Source of the DNA: Odontocerum albicorne
Lineage: Eukaryota > Arthropoda > Insecta > Trichoptera > Odontoceridae
NCBI GenBank assembly: GCA_949825065.1
Contig: OX463865.1
Location: 19,255,513 to 19,319,512 of the forward strand
Reading direction: 5' to 3'
DNA: 64,000 bases
Made by a program: the position numbers and the translations under genes. The notes below the pieces were generated by a model. That model had not been told where the DNA came from, did not search any database, and was given only the letters and a program-made list of their open reading frames with translations. This document shows positions 1 through 10,199 of the stretch, piece by piece. Position 1 is the first letter of the stretch; every line of letters begins with the position of its first letter.

Positions 1-394
1 GAGCGGTGCTTATGCCGACCGGGCCCTGATCTACTCCGACGCATCGCCCCGCAAGTCACTTATTTCCATTGCGGTCGCGAACGCGATCGGAGTCAGACAA
101 ACAAATTCTACATACATTACATTTACAAGAACATATACAAAGGGTTTACATTAGTTCATATACAGATCTACACATCATTGTCTTTTTCAATATACCGCAT
201 ACAAGGGTGACTGCACACGTCTCACTACACGTCCGATACAACAATGTCTTTATCAATCAGATATATTTAAAACACAATGTTTAAGTTTACATAGGACAAA
301 CTGTGACGTTTTTTGCTCTCTCCTGTAAAGATATTCATATGGAGTTACGTGTTCTTATAGTCAGGCCAACGATATGTTATTTAAAGTTAAGTCA
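1..394. other. unassigned left edge
   Basis: The first 100 bases are GC-richer than the rest and then turn AT-rich. No frame gives a recognisable protein, and I see no terminal repeats. It may be the clipped end of an element lying outside the window. Confidence 0.4.
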
Positions 395-1029
395 TTAACC
401 CTTCCCTTACGGGGATAAAATTGTAACGCGTGCTCCGGTGTTGGGTAGTGAGTACGCGATCAAAAATTAACGATTTTAAATCGGAAAAATAAGAACATTC
501 ATAGATAATCCCCTTAATTAATTATAATTGAAGTTAAAAATTATAATAATTGAGATTTATTTGCTGAAAACATTAAAAAACCATCTGGCAACGCTCACGG
601 AACGGGCGTAGATCTAGTTTTGTTGCCAGCTCAACAGCTACTGCGGCGCGGCAGGGTTGGTGGCTAACTCGGGCGTGGCTTACACTTGCGAGGTTGAGAC
701 AATTGAGCTCCTCGCTATTCAGTGACGTATGCAAAAGTGAGATGCGAATATAGTGTCGCGCTTCCCGCATACTCTTCACCTATCGTCAAGACCCAAGATC
801 GAGGCACTCTCAGCGTTTAAATGCGAATTTGTTTCCGATCTTCAGAAAACACCTACGATGTAGTCGATAAATTCTAATTATTATTAATATTATTTTTTAA
901 ATCAATGCGTAAATATATTATGGAGGAATACCTAAAATCTTAACCTTGTATTTATAATATTTATAGAGATATTGATGGTTATTAGAAGCAACGTGTAGAA
1001 GATACCCAACACAGGGAAGTAAAGGTTAA
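395..1029 (+). mobile_element. TTAA-flanked piggyBac-like MITE, family 1 copy 1
   Basis: TTAA lies at both ends (395-398 and 1026-1029), and the tips read TTAACCCTTCCCTTAC and its near reverse complement. TTAA duplication with CCCT-type tips is characteristic of the piggyBac superfamily. The interior aligns by eye with 28930-29546 (same strand) and 52850-53466 (opposite strand), for example the block around AAATCGGAAAAATAAGAA. No transposase is present, so it is non-autonomous. This copy is the most diverged of the three. Confidence 0.75.
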
Positions 1030-1039
1030 CACTGTGAAA

Positions 1040-1268
1040 ATTTAAAGACATTGTTATTTGTTTAAATCAAACACTGTGTATAACGAATGTTATATAAAGT
1101 GGAATAAACAGTTATATACGAGTATGTTAAAGTAGAACAAACGTAAAATTCCAGTTCTAACATAATTCAGTCTTGTTTGTACTCCCCTGATAATGAGGTG
1201 AAAACGTTGAAACCGGTAGGGTTATACCATTATATAAAGTTGAATAAACAGTGTTAGAATAAACAAAT
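1040..1268 (+). repeat. Penelope-like/hammerhead-like repeat, copy A
   Basis: This is a dispersed repeat with the blocks ATCAAACACTGT, CTCCCCTGATAATGAGGTG, GTTGAAACCGGTAGGG and AGTTGAATAAACAGTGTT. The same blocks recur in palindromic arrangement at 21381, 23798, 25715, 34438, 41215 and 51441. The CTGATRA...GAAAC core resembles a hammerhead ribozyme core, which Penelope-like elements are known to carry; that assignment is inference. Here the core is mutated to CTGATAA. Confidence 0.5.
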
Positions 1269-1270
1269 TA

Positions 1271-1414
1271 CAGTACCCGGCAGTAAGTAATACACATTGT
1301 TTGTGGAGCATCGTCTCTATCATTCATACACGTGTTCCGGACCGGATTGTTAGCGCATCATGCAACAGAGACAACACTCTACAAATGATGTATATTACTT
1401 ACCGCCGAATACTG
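1271..1414. mobile_element. TA-flanked foldback MITE (CAGTACCC family), short copy
   Basis: The tips are CAGTACCCGGCAGTAAGTAA and the near-perfect inverse at the right end, flanked by TA on both sides. At 144 bp it is shorter than the 231-246 bp relatives at 11665, 13919 and 26241 and lacks the inner GGGCTTAAGAAAGAGAC block. The TA target and CAGT tips suggest the Tc1/mariner superfamily. It sits in the tail of the preceding repeat copy. Confidence 0.75.
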
Positions 1415-1543
1415 TACCATATTTCATTCTGTTTTCTTTCATTGCCATTTCTTAATATATTCTTTTAAGTTCCTTTCGGTCCTTTTCCACTAATAAGAGT
1501 GTCCCACTTGTAAGTGTAATTTGTGTGTTTCATTTTGGCAGCA

Positions 1544-1645
1544 TTATGTCTGTTGCGTTATGGCAGAAGTTGATATTATGTCTGTTGCGTTATGGCAGAA
1601 GTTGATATTATGTCTGTTGCGTTATGGCAGAAGTTGATATGTCTG
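1544..1645. repeat. 32-bp tandem repeat, about 3 copies
   Basis: The unit TTATGTCTGTTGCGTTATGG plus 12 further bases repeats three times with almost no divergence. The surrounding 1415-1874 shows no other recognisable element. Confidence 0.9.
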
Positions 1646-1874
1646 TTTTTTGTGATTTAGTGTTTATTCTCCCAATTTATAGAAAATATTTCTCGGCATG
1701 TTGTGGCAAAACTTAGTGTATCAGTCATTATACAAACAAAAGATATATCGTTTGGAAAAACTTAAAAAATGCTTATTTATACTGATTTTAACAGCTTATC
1801 AAAGTTAATATTGCTTCTTCTGTAAACGAAGGTAAAACGGACGTATCAATTTCTGCCATAACGCCACAGATGTA

Positions 1875-2759
1875 CGAGGGTCATCCAGAAACTAAGGTTA
1901 CAAGGGCTCCTGAGGCCAGGGGATTTTTTTCGTTTCGAAATTGGCACACCTGGCGTATAGGAGGGAACATAACGGTCAGTTTGTTTGATCCCGAGTGTTT
2001 GTCGGCCATTTTGTTCAGTCACAGTCAATTCTCCCGCCACCTCTTGTCCGTGCGAGATCCGCGCGGTCTTCCGTTTTTTGACTTTGCAGAACAATAAAGC
2101 CGCGAATATCCATCGGAAGCTCGTGAAAGTTTATGAAAGTGATGTGATGAGTCGACATGTCACGAAGTGGGTTAGGTTTTTCAGAGAAGGCCGAACTGAT
2201 ACTCACGAAGAGGCAAGGCAGTGATTTCTGACGAACTTGTGCAAAAAACTGAAGAACAATTGCGAAATGACCGCTGCGTGACACTTGACGACCTTCACGA
2301 AGAATTTCCTGACATTTCTCGAAGTCTCCTTGGTGATTTTGTGTCGGAAAAACTTGGTTACAAGAGGTTGTGTGCGAGATGGGTGCCCAGAATGCTCACA
2401 CCGGAGAACCGTCAAAATCGCGTGACCACCGCGCGTGAATTTTTGGATCGTTTTGCACAGGAGGGAGAAGCTTTTCTGGACTCTATCGTGACGGGGGATG
2501 AGACGTGGGTGTGTCACTACACCCCGACAATTTTCCAATGATCAGGAGGTTGAGGAAGCTGTGAAGAAGTGACTGAAAGAGCTGGCGGCGGAGGTCTATG
2601 ACACTGGCATACATAAGCTGGTGCCCCGCTAAAGAAATGTCTTGATCTCGACGGCGATTAAGTTGAAAAATAGTTTAATATATTTGTGAATTTCGATTAA
2701 ATACAAGCATTTTTCTATCCTATATAAATGTTGTAACCTTACTTTCTGGATCACCCTCG
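1875..2759 (+). mobile_element. internally deleted mariner element
   Basis: TA lies on both sides, with tips CGAGGGTCATCCAGAAACTA and the inverse at the right end. At 885 bp it is short for a mariner (about 1.3 kb). The missing part is the middle and second half of the transposase, so the element cannot supply its own enzyme. Confidence 0.85.
2064..2640 (+). pseudogene. mariner transposase remnant (HTH half plus C-terminal stub)
   Basis: The N-terminal helix-turn-helix half is readable in pieces: RAVFRFLTLQNNKAANIHRK at about 2064, then ISDELVQKTEEQLRNDRC from 2221, the mariner signature GYKRLCARWVPRMLTPENR, and the first catalytic aspartate in TGDETWVCHYTP. It then jumps by deletion at about 2530 to a C-terminal stub (QEVEEAVKK, TGIHKLVPR) with stops. 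Catalytic residues two and three and the YSPDLAP region are gone. There is one frame break between the two HTH segments, near 2215. Confidence 0.85.
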
Positions 2760-2904
2760 TATTTCATTATGGCAGGCATCATTTTGATGTTATATTTTAT
2801 CTATGGTCTCGTATTTCTGTTTTCACTCACTTTCTGAGTTTAGTTAAAATTATGAATGCTCGAAAACGACTGAATATGAATGAATAAATGAAATTGTTAT
2901 ACAA

Positions 2905-3830
2905 TGCAAGTATTATGTCGGATTCTATATATTAGGTGTTAACATAAGTTGTGTCCGTTGTTTTCCAAATTTAAAAATGAGCACTAAAAGTAAAACAAAA
3001 TGGTAAAGGTTATACGTCATTCGAAAGAAAATTTTCTGCTCTACAAGATATTGTGTTTGCTTTTACGTTACATATATTATTTTATTTGATTACAAGCCTT
3101 CAAAATGGAATGTCAAGTGGACGAAAGTGAGCATTTTCGACACCTCCTTCTGTTCACGTTCAATCGAGGGAATAAAGCTGAAGGGGATCTTCATGAATAA
3201 TATAGTTTAAGCGGTCCTCATCAAAGTCCACTGGTCATCCGGAACGCTCCATGTCTTTCAGGTCAAAATTACCGTCTTTGAAACGCAAAAACGATCAACA
3301 AGCTGTCCTTTCATTCAAAGCATCTTCACCGTACATTTCGCAAATATCGCGAGCAACTTTGGCAGCTTTATTCCCTCGATTGAACGCGAACAGATATGGA
3401 GGTGTCGAAAATGTTCACTTTCGTCTACTTGACATTCCATTTTGAAGGCTTGTAATCAAATAAAATAATATATGTAACGTAAAAGCAAACATAATATCTT
3501 GTAGAACAGAAAATTTTCTTTCGAATGACGTATAGTATAACCTTTACCATTTTGTTTTACTTTTGGTGCTCATTTTTAAAATTGGAAATAAACGGACACA
3601 ACTTATGTTAACACCCAATATAATATAAAATGACATCCGTACGTCATATATCAGAATGACTATCGTTTTCTTTTATTTATTCTGGTATAAAATTGAAACA
3701 AAAGTTTAAAATTGATTAAAGTTTTATAATACTAATTGCATAGCAACCAATATCTATCTCCCTTTACCAAGTGACACATTCACATCTCACTGTCACATAT
3801 CAGAGGATCACGGGTTATCTTTAATGGGTG
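2905..3830 (+). repeat. dispersed repeat split by a mariner
   Basis: The flanks of the palindromic mariner (2905-2931 and 3619-3830) match an uninterrupted copy at 7800-7990: CAAGTATTATGTC, CCGTACGTCAT, GCATAGCAACTAAT and GTGACACATTCACATCTCAC appear in the same order. The nature of the repeat is unknown; no coding potential or terminal repeats were seen. Confidence 0.6.
2932..3618 (+). mobile_element. palindromic mariner derivative, copy 1
   Basis: It is flanked by TA, with tips TTAGGTGTTAACATAAGTTG and the inverse TTGGGTGTTAACATAAGTTG. The two arms mirror each other for well over 200 bp and each carries the start of the same transposase gene (ATGGAATGTCAAGT on both strands, near 3103 and 3445). 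Only the N-terminal part of the gene survives, so the element looks like two 5' halves joined head to head. Relatives are at 12449 and 30456. Confidence 0.8.
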
Positions 3831-4012
3831 GTTACGCAATAGAAGATGTAAAGGTCCGGAACGAAAAGACTGGTTTATCAACTGGTTCACTTGAACCGCA
3901 CCTACTATTCAAGTCAGATATCTCAAAATGCTTTTTTCTCTTCCTTAATTTTTATTATTAAAACTTTTGGAATGAACTTATTTATTTTCTATTCAACTAC
4001 TAGGTTTTTTAT

Positions 4013-4098
4013 GACAACTTCCGTGGCATTGCTGGTAAGACACTTGACTTCCATCGGAGGGATTTGGGTTCAATTCATGATGTTATAAAAAAAAAAAC
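4013..4098 (+). repeat. tRNA-derived SINE head (degraded)
   Basis: It contains the CTTCCGTGGCATTGCTGGTAAGACAC box-A region and a GGGTTCAATTC box B, ending in a run of A. It belongs to the SINE family best preserved at 34152 and 45231; the LINE-like tail is missing here. Confidence 0.6.
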
Positions 4099-4239
4099 AA
4101 AGAAGATGCCCGATCTTGCGAGACAGCTCATCTTGTAATAATACTTGCACGTATGTGTGAAAGTGTTGTTGACTTTTTACATGCGGTAGTGTTGCCAACT
4201 TGTACGGCACCGGAACAAAGGACTGTAGAAATAGGTGGA

Positions 4240-4640
4240 TGGCTGCTGCTCAATGCTCGGAGATTTCGGCTCACGGTGAAAAGTAGCAGCGTGAAGAGAT
4301 TCCTCTTTAGCAGGTAGTAGATGGTCGCAAGTAAAAGGCAGTAGACTGGAGTGAACTGAGTATGTATTTTTTGACTTTTGTGCTCCTTATGTGCGGCCAC
4401 CTGTTTTCGTCCGTGCATGCCGTCACGACTTGCGAAATATCACAATTCTCGCAAGTTTTCGCATGCATGGGTCGGCTGATTTTTGATACTATCTCGTGCG
4501 ATGGCCGCGCATAAGGAACATTTCAGTTATGTTCGTGACACAGCACGGACCTCAACAAACAAGAATTTATACATAAAAAAATAACAAATAACAAAAAAAA
4601 GTATCAATCATATTTTATGGTGACGCATATGTCCGATATA
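4240..4640 (+). repeat. dispersed repeat X, copy 1
   Basis: It shares ordered blocks with 9770-10165: GTGAAGAGATTCCTC, GCAGGTAG, TGCCGTCACG, GGCCGCGCATAAGGAA and GTGACG(C/T)ATA(T/C)GTC. No protein or terminal repeats were recognised, so the class is unknown. Confidence 0.55.
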
Positions 4641-4852
4641 CAACTAGTGCAATAAGAAACCGCGAATTGCCATTCTCAACCCAGAAGTGTTAAATCCGAA
4701 GGCTCGATTACTGGCGCTGAAGACAATATTGTCTCCCGACCACACTCTTCAATTTGTCTGAATTACTTTAGGATAGAAGAAGAACCAGAGTTTTAGTGAC
4801 TTAATAAATTCAAGTGGAAATCAGTCTAAAAGTAAGATAAAAAATTAATGAA

Positions 4853-4975
4853 CTCTATGGCCCAGTTGTTAAAACACCTATCTTCCAGCCTGGGAGTTAG
4901 GGGCTAGATTCTCATTTGTAACCAGATTTTTTATAAAAGGGCTTCAGTCTGATGTTCACTGAGAGAAATGTGAAA
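4853..4975 (+). repeat. tRNA-derived SINE (degraded)
   Basis: The order of blocks is the same as in intact SINE copies: CTCTATGGCCCAGTTGTTAA, CTTCCAGCCTGGGAG, then AGGGCTTCAGTCTGATGTTC. The upstream 4690-4770 block (GAAGACAATATTGTCT) recurs next to another SINE piece at 58800. Confidence 0.6.
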
Positions 4976-5497
4976 AAAGAGACATCACGCGTAAATATTT
5001 CGCGGAAACAGTGGCTTAACGAGAGCGGGGGCAGATGAGACAGTTGTCCTCGGGCGCTGAACTAAAGTGAACGCAAAAGTTAGAGACAAACGTATTTTTT
5101 AATGTTTTTCGTTAATTTGTATACATCTCATCGATGTCAGATTATTTTTGTTTAGCCAAAATTAGGGTTTTTAGACACACGTAGCGCCAGCGGCAATCTT
5201 TCTATGTGTGACAGCAAAAACAATATGGCGTCTGAAGTGTTTGAGGCTGTGATGAACGGTTTGTTTTTTTCTAATAAATAATGAAGTATTTGTTTTGGTT
5301 TTTAAGTCTTTTTTTACAGGAAAAGTTTGAAATTAGTTAACAAAAGGTACGTGTACTCTAATAGCAACTCGTTTTTTAACAGGTGCTCCTAATTTCGGTA
5401 ATAAGAAGAGGTGTAGGCGATATAATGAACGCAATCTTGGAAAATTATCTTGTGATTTTTTAATAAATTTTGCTAGTTAGCATAAACTACCGTTTTA
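4976..5497. other. no recognisable feature
   Basis: This is AT-rich sequence with several T-runs and no frame longer than a few dozen codons. I see no terminal repeats. Confidence 0.5.
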
Positions 5498-5670
5498 GTC
5501 CGACTATAGGGCGACCCTGATTATAAGGCGACCCCTATTTAATATATCCCTCCCCATTATAATATTATGAAAAATAAAATGCAAAATGTTTAACGAAAAA
5601 TATGAATTAAAACAAAGTACCCAGATAATAGTAAAGTGCATGTTTAAACATGAAAAGAAGAAATAAAAAA

Positions 5671-5996
5671 GTCTAACTACAGTAGCTAAGTCTAACTACA
5701 GTAGCATCTAACTACAGTACCTAAGTCTAACTACAGTAGCTAAGTCTAACTACAGTACCTAAGTCTAACTACAGTAGCTAAGTCTAACTACAGTAGCATC
5801 TAACTACAGTACCTAAGTCTAACTACAGTAGCTAAGTCTAACTACAGTAGCATCTAACTACAGTACCTAAGTCTAACTACAGTACCTAAGTCTAACTACA
5901 GTAGCATCTAACTACAGTACCTAAGTCTAACTACAGTACCTAAGTCTAACTACAGTACCTAAGTCTAACTACAGTACCTAAGTCTAACAACAGTAG
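5671..5996. repeat. minisatellite inside the pogo-like element
   Basis: The unit GTCTAACTACAGTAGCTAA (19 bp) alternates with shortened 17-18 bp variants that carry CAGTACC or AGCAT. About 17 copies are present. The block lies next to, not inside, the transposase remnant. Confidence 0.9.
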
Positions 5997-6006
5997 CATC
6001 AGTCAG

Positions 6007-6133
6007 ATCACATATGACTATATGGTATAGGTAGCATCCTCAGCATCAGTCTCATCTCATCTTCAGTGATATTATCGTCTTCGGAATCCTCAATCATATT
6101 TCCCCACAAAATATCATCTTCAGCACCGTCCAT
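6007..6133 (-). pseudogene. transposase C-terminal remnant, pogo type
   Basis: The minus-strand frame reads MDGAEDDILWGNMIEDSEDD and then a glutamate/aspartate-rich tail, ending at a stop. Pogo/Tigger and jerky-type transposases end in a similar acidic segment with a DG-EDD-W motif. The catalytic DDE domain and the CENP-B-like DNA-binding domain are absent. The fragment is short, so this is a family suggestion only. Confidence 0.5.
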
Positions 6134-6308
6134 TTTACTACGCACAGGCATGTGTAAAGAATGAACGCTCTCATTACAATGTTGCCATTTCGCTAATCGC
6201 GAGTAGTAAATTTATTGTTACCCACTATGTTTGTGACTCGAATATAAGGCGACCTCTCTATTTACGTGTCGCCTTTTTAAATAAAAACGTCGCCTTATAG
6301 TCGGGCTA

Positions 6309-6689
6309 ATACGATAGTATATCCATTGCGATATTCCTAATAAAGGTTTTCCAAGGTTGCTTTAACTGTCCCGCGATTCTAGAAGCACTAAGTTTATATG
6401 TCCCTAATACATATAGCCGTGCAAGGAATCACCCTCTGTTCTACATACCAACTTACAGGACGAATATCATGGCTAAACACTCAGTCACGCGTGGTATAGA
6501 GATATTGAACCAACTGAATGACACGGTTGATATATTCTCGGTACCGTCTAGCAGTATGAGAAGAGTCCTGGCTGATATTATTCCTAACGAATAAGCTAAC
6601 GCTAGAAGCAGACCCTCTTTGTGTAACAGGAGAAATCCGTGCAAAGTGGATAAAATAAAAATAAAAAATAGGTGTTAAGTATTTCTAAG
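6309..6689. other. no recognisable feature
   Basis: Short frames exist on both strands, but none shows a family motif. The stretch lies between a TA-flanked element and the 3' end of a LINE. Confidence 0.5.
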
Positions 6690-7632
6690 ATATTCATCAT
6701 CATCATCATCATCATCAGCCTGTATCTATCCACTGCAGGATGTAGGCCTCTCCAAGTTGTCTCCACAAAATCCTGTCCTTTGCACATTGCTGCCACATAA
6801 TACCTGCATGCTTACGTATTTCGTCCACCCAGCGCGCCTTAGGTCTTCTTACAGGCCTTTTTATACCTATTGGGTACCACTGGATTACTTCATACGTCCA
6901 ACGATGGTCTGTTGCTCGGGCGATATGTCCAGCCCACTTCCACTTGAGTCTTTTTGCAACCTCTATAACATCTTCAACCTTTGTTTGGGCTCGTATCCAC
7001 TCATTACGTTTTCGGTCTCTTCTGGTATAACCTAGCATGCACCTTTCCATGCTGCGTTATGTTGTTTGGAGCTTTTGTAACATTCGTACCGATAAAGTCC
7101 AAGTCTCGCATCCATATGTTAGTACTGGCAAGATGCATTGGTTAAATACCTTCCGTTTGAGGCAGATTGGGAGCTTGCTCTTGAAGATGTAGTTTAGTCG
7201 TCCAAAGGAACTCCAAGCTAGTTTTGATCTTCTATTTACTTCATTTAAAGTACAGTCTTCAAATGTAATACTTTGTCCTAAGTAGATATATTGTTGGACT
7301 TGTTCCAGCTGTGTACCGTCCACCTGGATAGTTGTGGCATCAGCAAAGCGGTTTAACATATATTTTGTTTTATCAATATTCATTTTTAAACCTGCTAATT
7401 TGCTTGCCTCCGCTAATTCCAGTATTTGGCTCTGCAGTTCCTCAGGAGGTGTAGCGAAGGTAATAATATCGTCTGCAAATCTAAGGTGGCTCAGATATGA
7501 ACCATTAACGCAGATTCCTTTATTTTCCCATTCAAGCTTTTTGAACACATCCTCCAGGGTAGCGTTGAATAATTTTGGCGAGATGGTATCGCCCTGGCGG
7601 ACACCTTTACTTATTGGAAATTTATCGGTACT
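6690..7632 (-). mobile_element. 5'-truncated RTE-type LINE (LINE-B) with (ATC)n tail
   Basis: The element reads on the minus strand from a truncation at about 7632 to a (GAT)n microsatellite at 6694-6718. RTE LINEs typically end in short tandem repeats instead of poly-A. A second, shorter piece of the family is at 49846-50112. Confidence 0.85.
6715..7632 (-). pseudogene. reverse transcriptase C-terminal half (LINE-B)
   Basis: Reading from 7632, the frame gives ISKGVRQGDTISPKLFN, a canonical RT block, then HLRFADDIITFA with the FADD catalytic pair, the thumb region (KMNIDKTKYM, YIYLGQSITF) and LPVLTYGCETWTL. A frameshift near 7057 separates this from the C-terminal domain: ERCMLGYTRRDRKRNEWIR, WAGHIARATDHRWTYEV, RRPKARWVDEIRKHAG and LGEAYILQW, ending at a stop at 6715. 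The endonuclease and the N-terminal half of RT are absent. The motif set fits RTE-clade LINEs of insects. Confidence 0.85.
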
Positions 7633-7799
7633 TTGGTGGAGATTTATAAGAAATTATATATTAAGATTATTAAAAATAAAATGACACGTAGGAAATTAAA
7701 ATTAAGTTCGTTCATAATTATTATATAAATTATACTAGTTATTATAGATATAAATTTGTTTATAGATATAGATTAATGTATTGAATAATTTAAAAAAAA

Positions 7800-8090
7800 A
7801 ACAAGTATTATGTCAAATTCTACGTATTAAATGAAACCCGTACGTCATGTTTCTCTATGATTATCGTTGTTTTTTTGTTTATATATGGAAATAAAACAAA
7901 TTGTTTAAAATTTTATAATACAAATTGCATAGCAACTAATATTTATTTTCCTTTACCGAGTGACACATTCACATCTCACTGTCAAACTTTAGTGGACCGT
8001 GGACCATGGGTGAGCTCTGTGCCTGAGAGTTGCACCTGTCTTGTGACAGCACTGCCCGTAACACACAGTAACAGTTTGAAGATTAGTTGG
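7800..8090 (+). repeat. dispersed repeat, uninterrupted copy
   Basis: This is the paralogue of 2905-3830 without the mariner: CAAGTATTATGTCAAATTC runs directly into ATGAAACCCGTACGTCATG. It therefore acts as an approximate empty site for the insertion at 2932. Confidence 0.55.
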
Positions 8091-8519
8091 TAGTGTATCT
8101 TGAAGGAACACTGTCAGACCTCGTGTAAAGAATATTGAAATTCTGCAAAACAGAAGTGAAAACGCAGACAAAACAAATAAGATGATCTTTAACATTAACT
8201 CTAACGTATAAAATCCACTCTCTAATAGGATGTGAACCGCACGATCTAGACAACGTGACTCCTGTAACGAGCATATACGAGTAGATCATAGTTTCCCAAA
8301 CTTTTTCGCCCCGTAGACCACTTGCCGATTTTTTTGCTTTCCGTAGACCCACTCTGCCTGCCTAATATTGAATTTTCCTAAACTTATTAACTTCAAATGT
8401 ATTTTTGACAGCTGACACAGTGCTGTTCACCTTGATAAGGTTTTTTGTAGAGTGGACAATTGTAAAAAAATTAAAACATGTACAATTTTTATTCATACCT
8501 TTGTAGGGATTACCGTCGT

Positions 8520-8860
8520 CCCTAAATATTGTCAACACGCACGGTCATCGACCGATGAATCAACCTTTGGATATGTACAAGGGTTACATACCAGAACGTC
8601 AATACTGTTTACACGCAAATAATATTTACGTTGCATTCCACGGTAGAAAGAGAACGCATCGCGTTGTCTCACCGTTTCGGCAATAAATTTTCTACCCACT
8701 ATATTATTAGCAACGTCTGCAGACACCTCGGCACGCGCAGGAGTGAGATAGAGTATGTATCGCGGGCGCATTCACGCACATCTATAAAATACCTACTTAA
8801 CGACAAATAAACATTATTATTCACTTGACCATTCATTGATCGTTCACTCTCACTTTCCGC
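8520..8860. repeat. dispersed repeat shared with 17.5 kb
   Basis: The ordered blocks ATATTGTC..CGGTCA..GACCGA, AGAGAACGCA(T/C)C(G/A)CG(T/C)TGTCTC and TTGACCATT also occur at 17510-17770. No protein was recognised and the class is unknown. Confidence 0.45.
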
Positions 8861-9044
8861 ATTCCTGAATCTACGTATTTTATTTTAAATACAAAACAAA
8901 TCAAAATCATCAGCACGTCCAACAAGGACATCCGCTAAACCTTTATTGAAAAGACACAAAATTCAAGTAAATATTTGGCTTTGTAACGAAACAAATCAAA
9001 ACCTAGTAAAATTGTTACATAAAATGAATACACAAATAATACTG

Positions 9045-9380
9045 TTAATGAGAGGGGTGGACCTGATGCTCTGATAGCGATGGTTCAATATTTGGCTTCA
9101 AATTAGTGAGGTATAGTCTTAAATCTCCACGTTCAGTGATTTGCACTCGATTTCTTTTTTTTTCGTAAGAAGACTGTCAACCGCCCTAAAACCTCTTTCC
9201 ACGAGGTATGAAGATGGAAAAGCTAACAAAAACTTTTTTTACAATAGTCCATAATGCAGGATAAGCAACAGGAATATCTTTCTGAAGCCAAAACTGCTGA
9301 TACTTCTTTCTGAACTGCACCTTAAGTTCTTCGTTTATACTTATTCCAATCAGTTCTTCTTGTAATATATACATATATGT
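9045..9380 (-). pseudogene. hAT transposase C-terminal relic
   Basis: The minus-strand reading gives EELIGISINEELKVQFRKKY and QKDIPVAYPALWTIVKK. After a frame change come FPSSYLVERGFRAVDSLLTK, the hAT C-terminal dimerisation signature, and after a further slip in a run of nine A, KRNRVQITERGDLRLYL and SEHQVHPSH before the stop. Domesticated and active hAT proteins of the SCAND3/ZBED type share this ending. At least two frameshifts make it non-functional, and the DDE domain is missing upstream. Confidence 0.75.
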
Positions 9381-9769
9381 ACACACAATCTGTGTTAGGT
9401 GTAATAAGACGTTTACGGAACGTCTAAATATTGATGATGATCTGCCTAAATGGGATCCACTCACGTGGACCACCATTTACATCTCGTGCACCCCCATTTC
9501 CTTTTCTTGCTGACATAGACCCCCTGCAAGTGGAAATCGACCCTTGGGGGTCCATATATACCACTTTGGGAATCTTTGATATAGACCGAAGTACACATAT
9601 CCTCGATTCACGCGTTTTATTTTTAAGGGGTTTCACTTTAACGCGGTAAAGAAAAACACTATAAAAAAAAATCAAAATACTCGGTGTAATCAATTATTGA
9701 ACGTCATCTGTACACATACTGTTAAACAGGTAGATGACTGCCACTCAATCCTAAGAGATTCCGGTTTGC

Positions 9770-10165
9770 TTCTTGCGTTTACGTTGAATAGCAGGGTGAA
9801 GAGATTCCTCATTGGCAGGTAGAAGTTTGTCGTAATAAAAACACAGTAGACGAGAATATATATTTTTCTGTTCATTATGTTCAGCGTATCGCTTATGGTA
9901 AACCCCTTGATTCGACCAGGTATGCCGTCACGGCTTACGACCGCCACGTATACCACGCGCTGTCCGCGCGTAGAGGTTTCCGATCATCTATAGTGATCAC
10001 TTGCGAAGGCCGCGCATAAGGAATATTTGATTACAATATGTGCAGGTATATAGTCACAAGCAATGGTAAAACACAGATGATACATCACAATAGAACAATA
10101 TACAATAATCATTTTACAAAATATATTTCATTCTTTCTGTGACGTATACGTCTGGTACAAATCTG
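9770..10165 (+). repeat. dispersed repeat X, copy 2
   Basis: It is collinear with 4240-4640. GTGAAGAGATTCCTCATTGG and GAAGGCCGCGCATAAGGAA are the clearest shared anchors. Confidence 0.55.
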
Positions 10166-10199
10166 TTAACGACTAATAAAACATATGTACAGTGCAGAT

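Larger units (their letters stand above)
5498..6306 (-). mobile_element. pogo/Tigger-like non-autonomous element
   Basis: TA-flanked tips read GTCCGACTATAGGGCGACC and, inverted, GCCCGACTATAAGGCGACG. The TATAAGGCGAC motif repeats just inside each end, as expected for transposase-binding sites. The interior holds a 19/17-bp minisatellite and a remnant of an acidic transposase C-terminus on the minus strand. TA target plus that C-terminus point to the pogo branch of Tc1/mariner; this is inference from motifs. Confidence 0.65.
8287..9578 (-). mobile_element. degraded hAT element
   Basis: The tips CATAGTTTCCCAAACTTTTT (left) and CAAAGATTCCCAAAGTGG (right, inverted) follow the hAT pattern of a CA start and TTCCCAAA. 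A minus-strand transposase C-terminus lies between them. A clear 8-bp target duplication is not visible: the flanking 8-mers agree at about half the positions. The interior includes a block (about 8520-8860) shared with 17510-17770, perhaps a nested repeat. Confidence 0.6.

Noticed and set aside
6694..6718. Polyhistidine-coding ATC repeat
   Set aside because: It is the simple-repeat tail of an RTE-type LINE; the same type of tail follows the second LINE-B copy.
7334..7684. 116-codon plus-strand frame
   Set aside because: Antisense shadow of the LINE-B reverse transcriptase.
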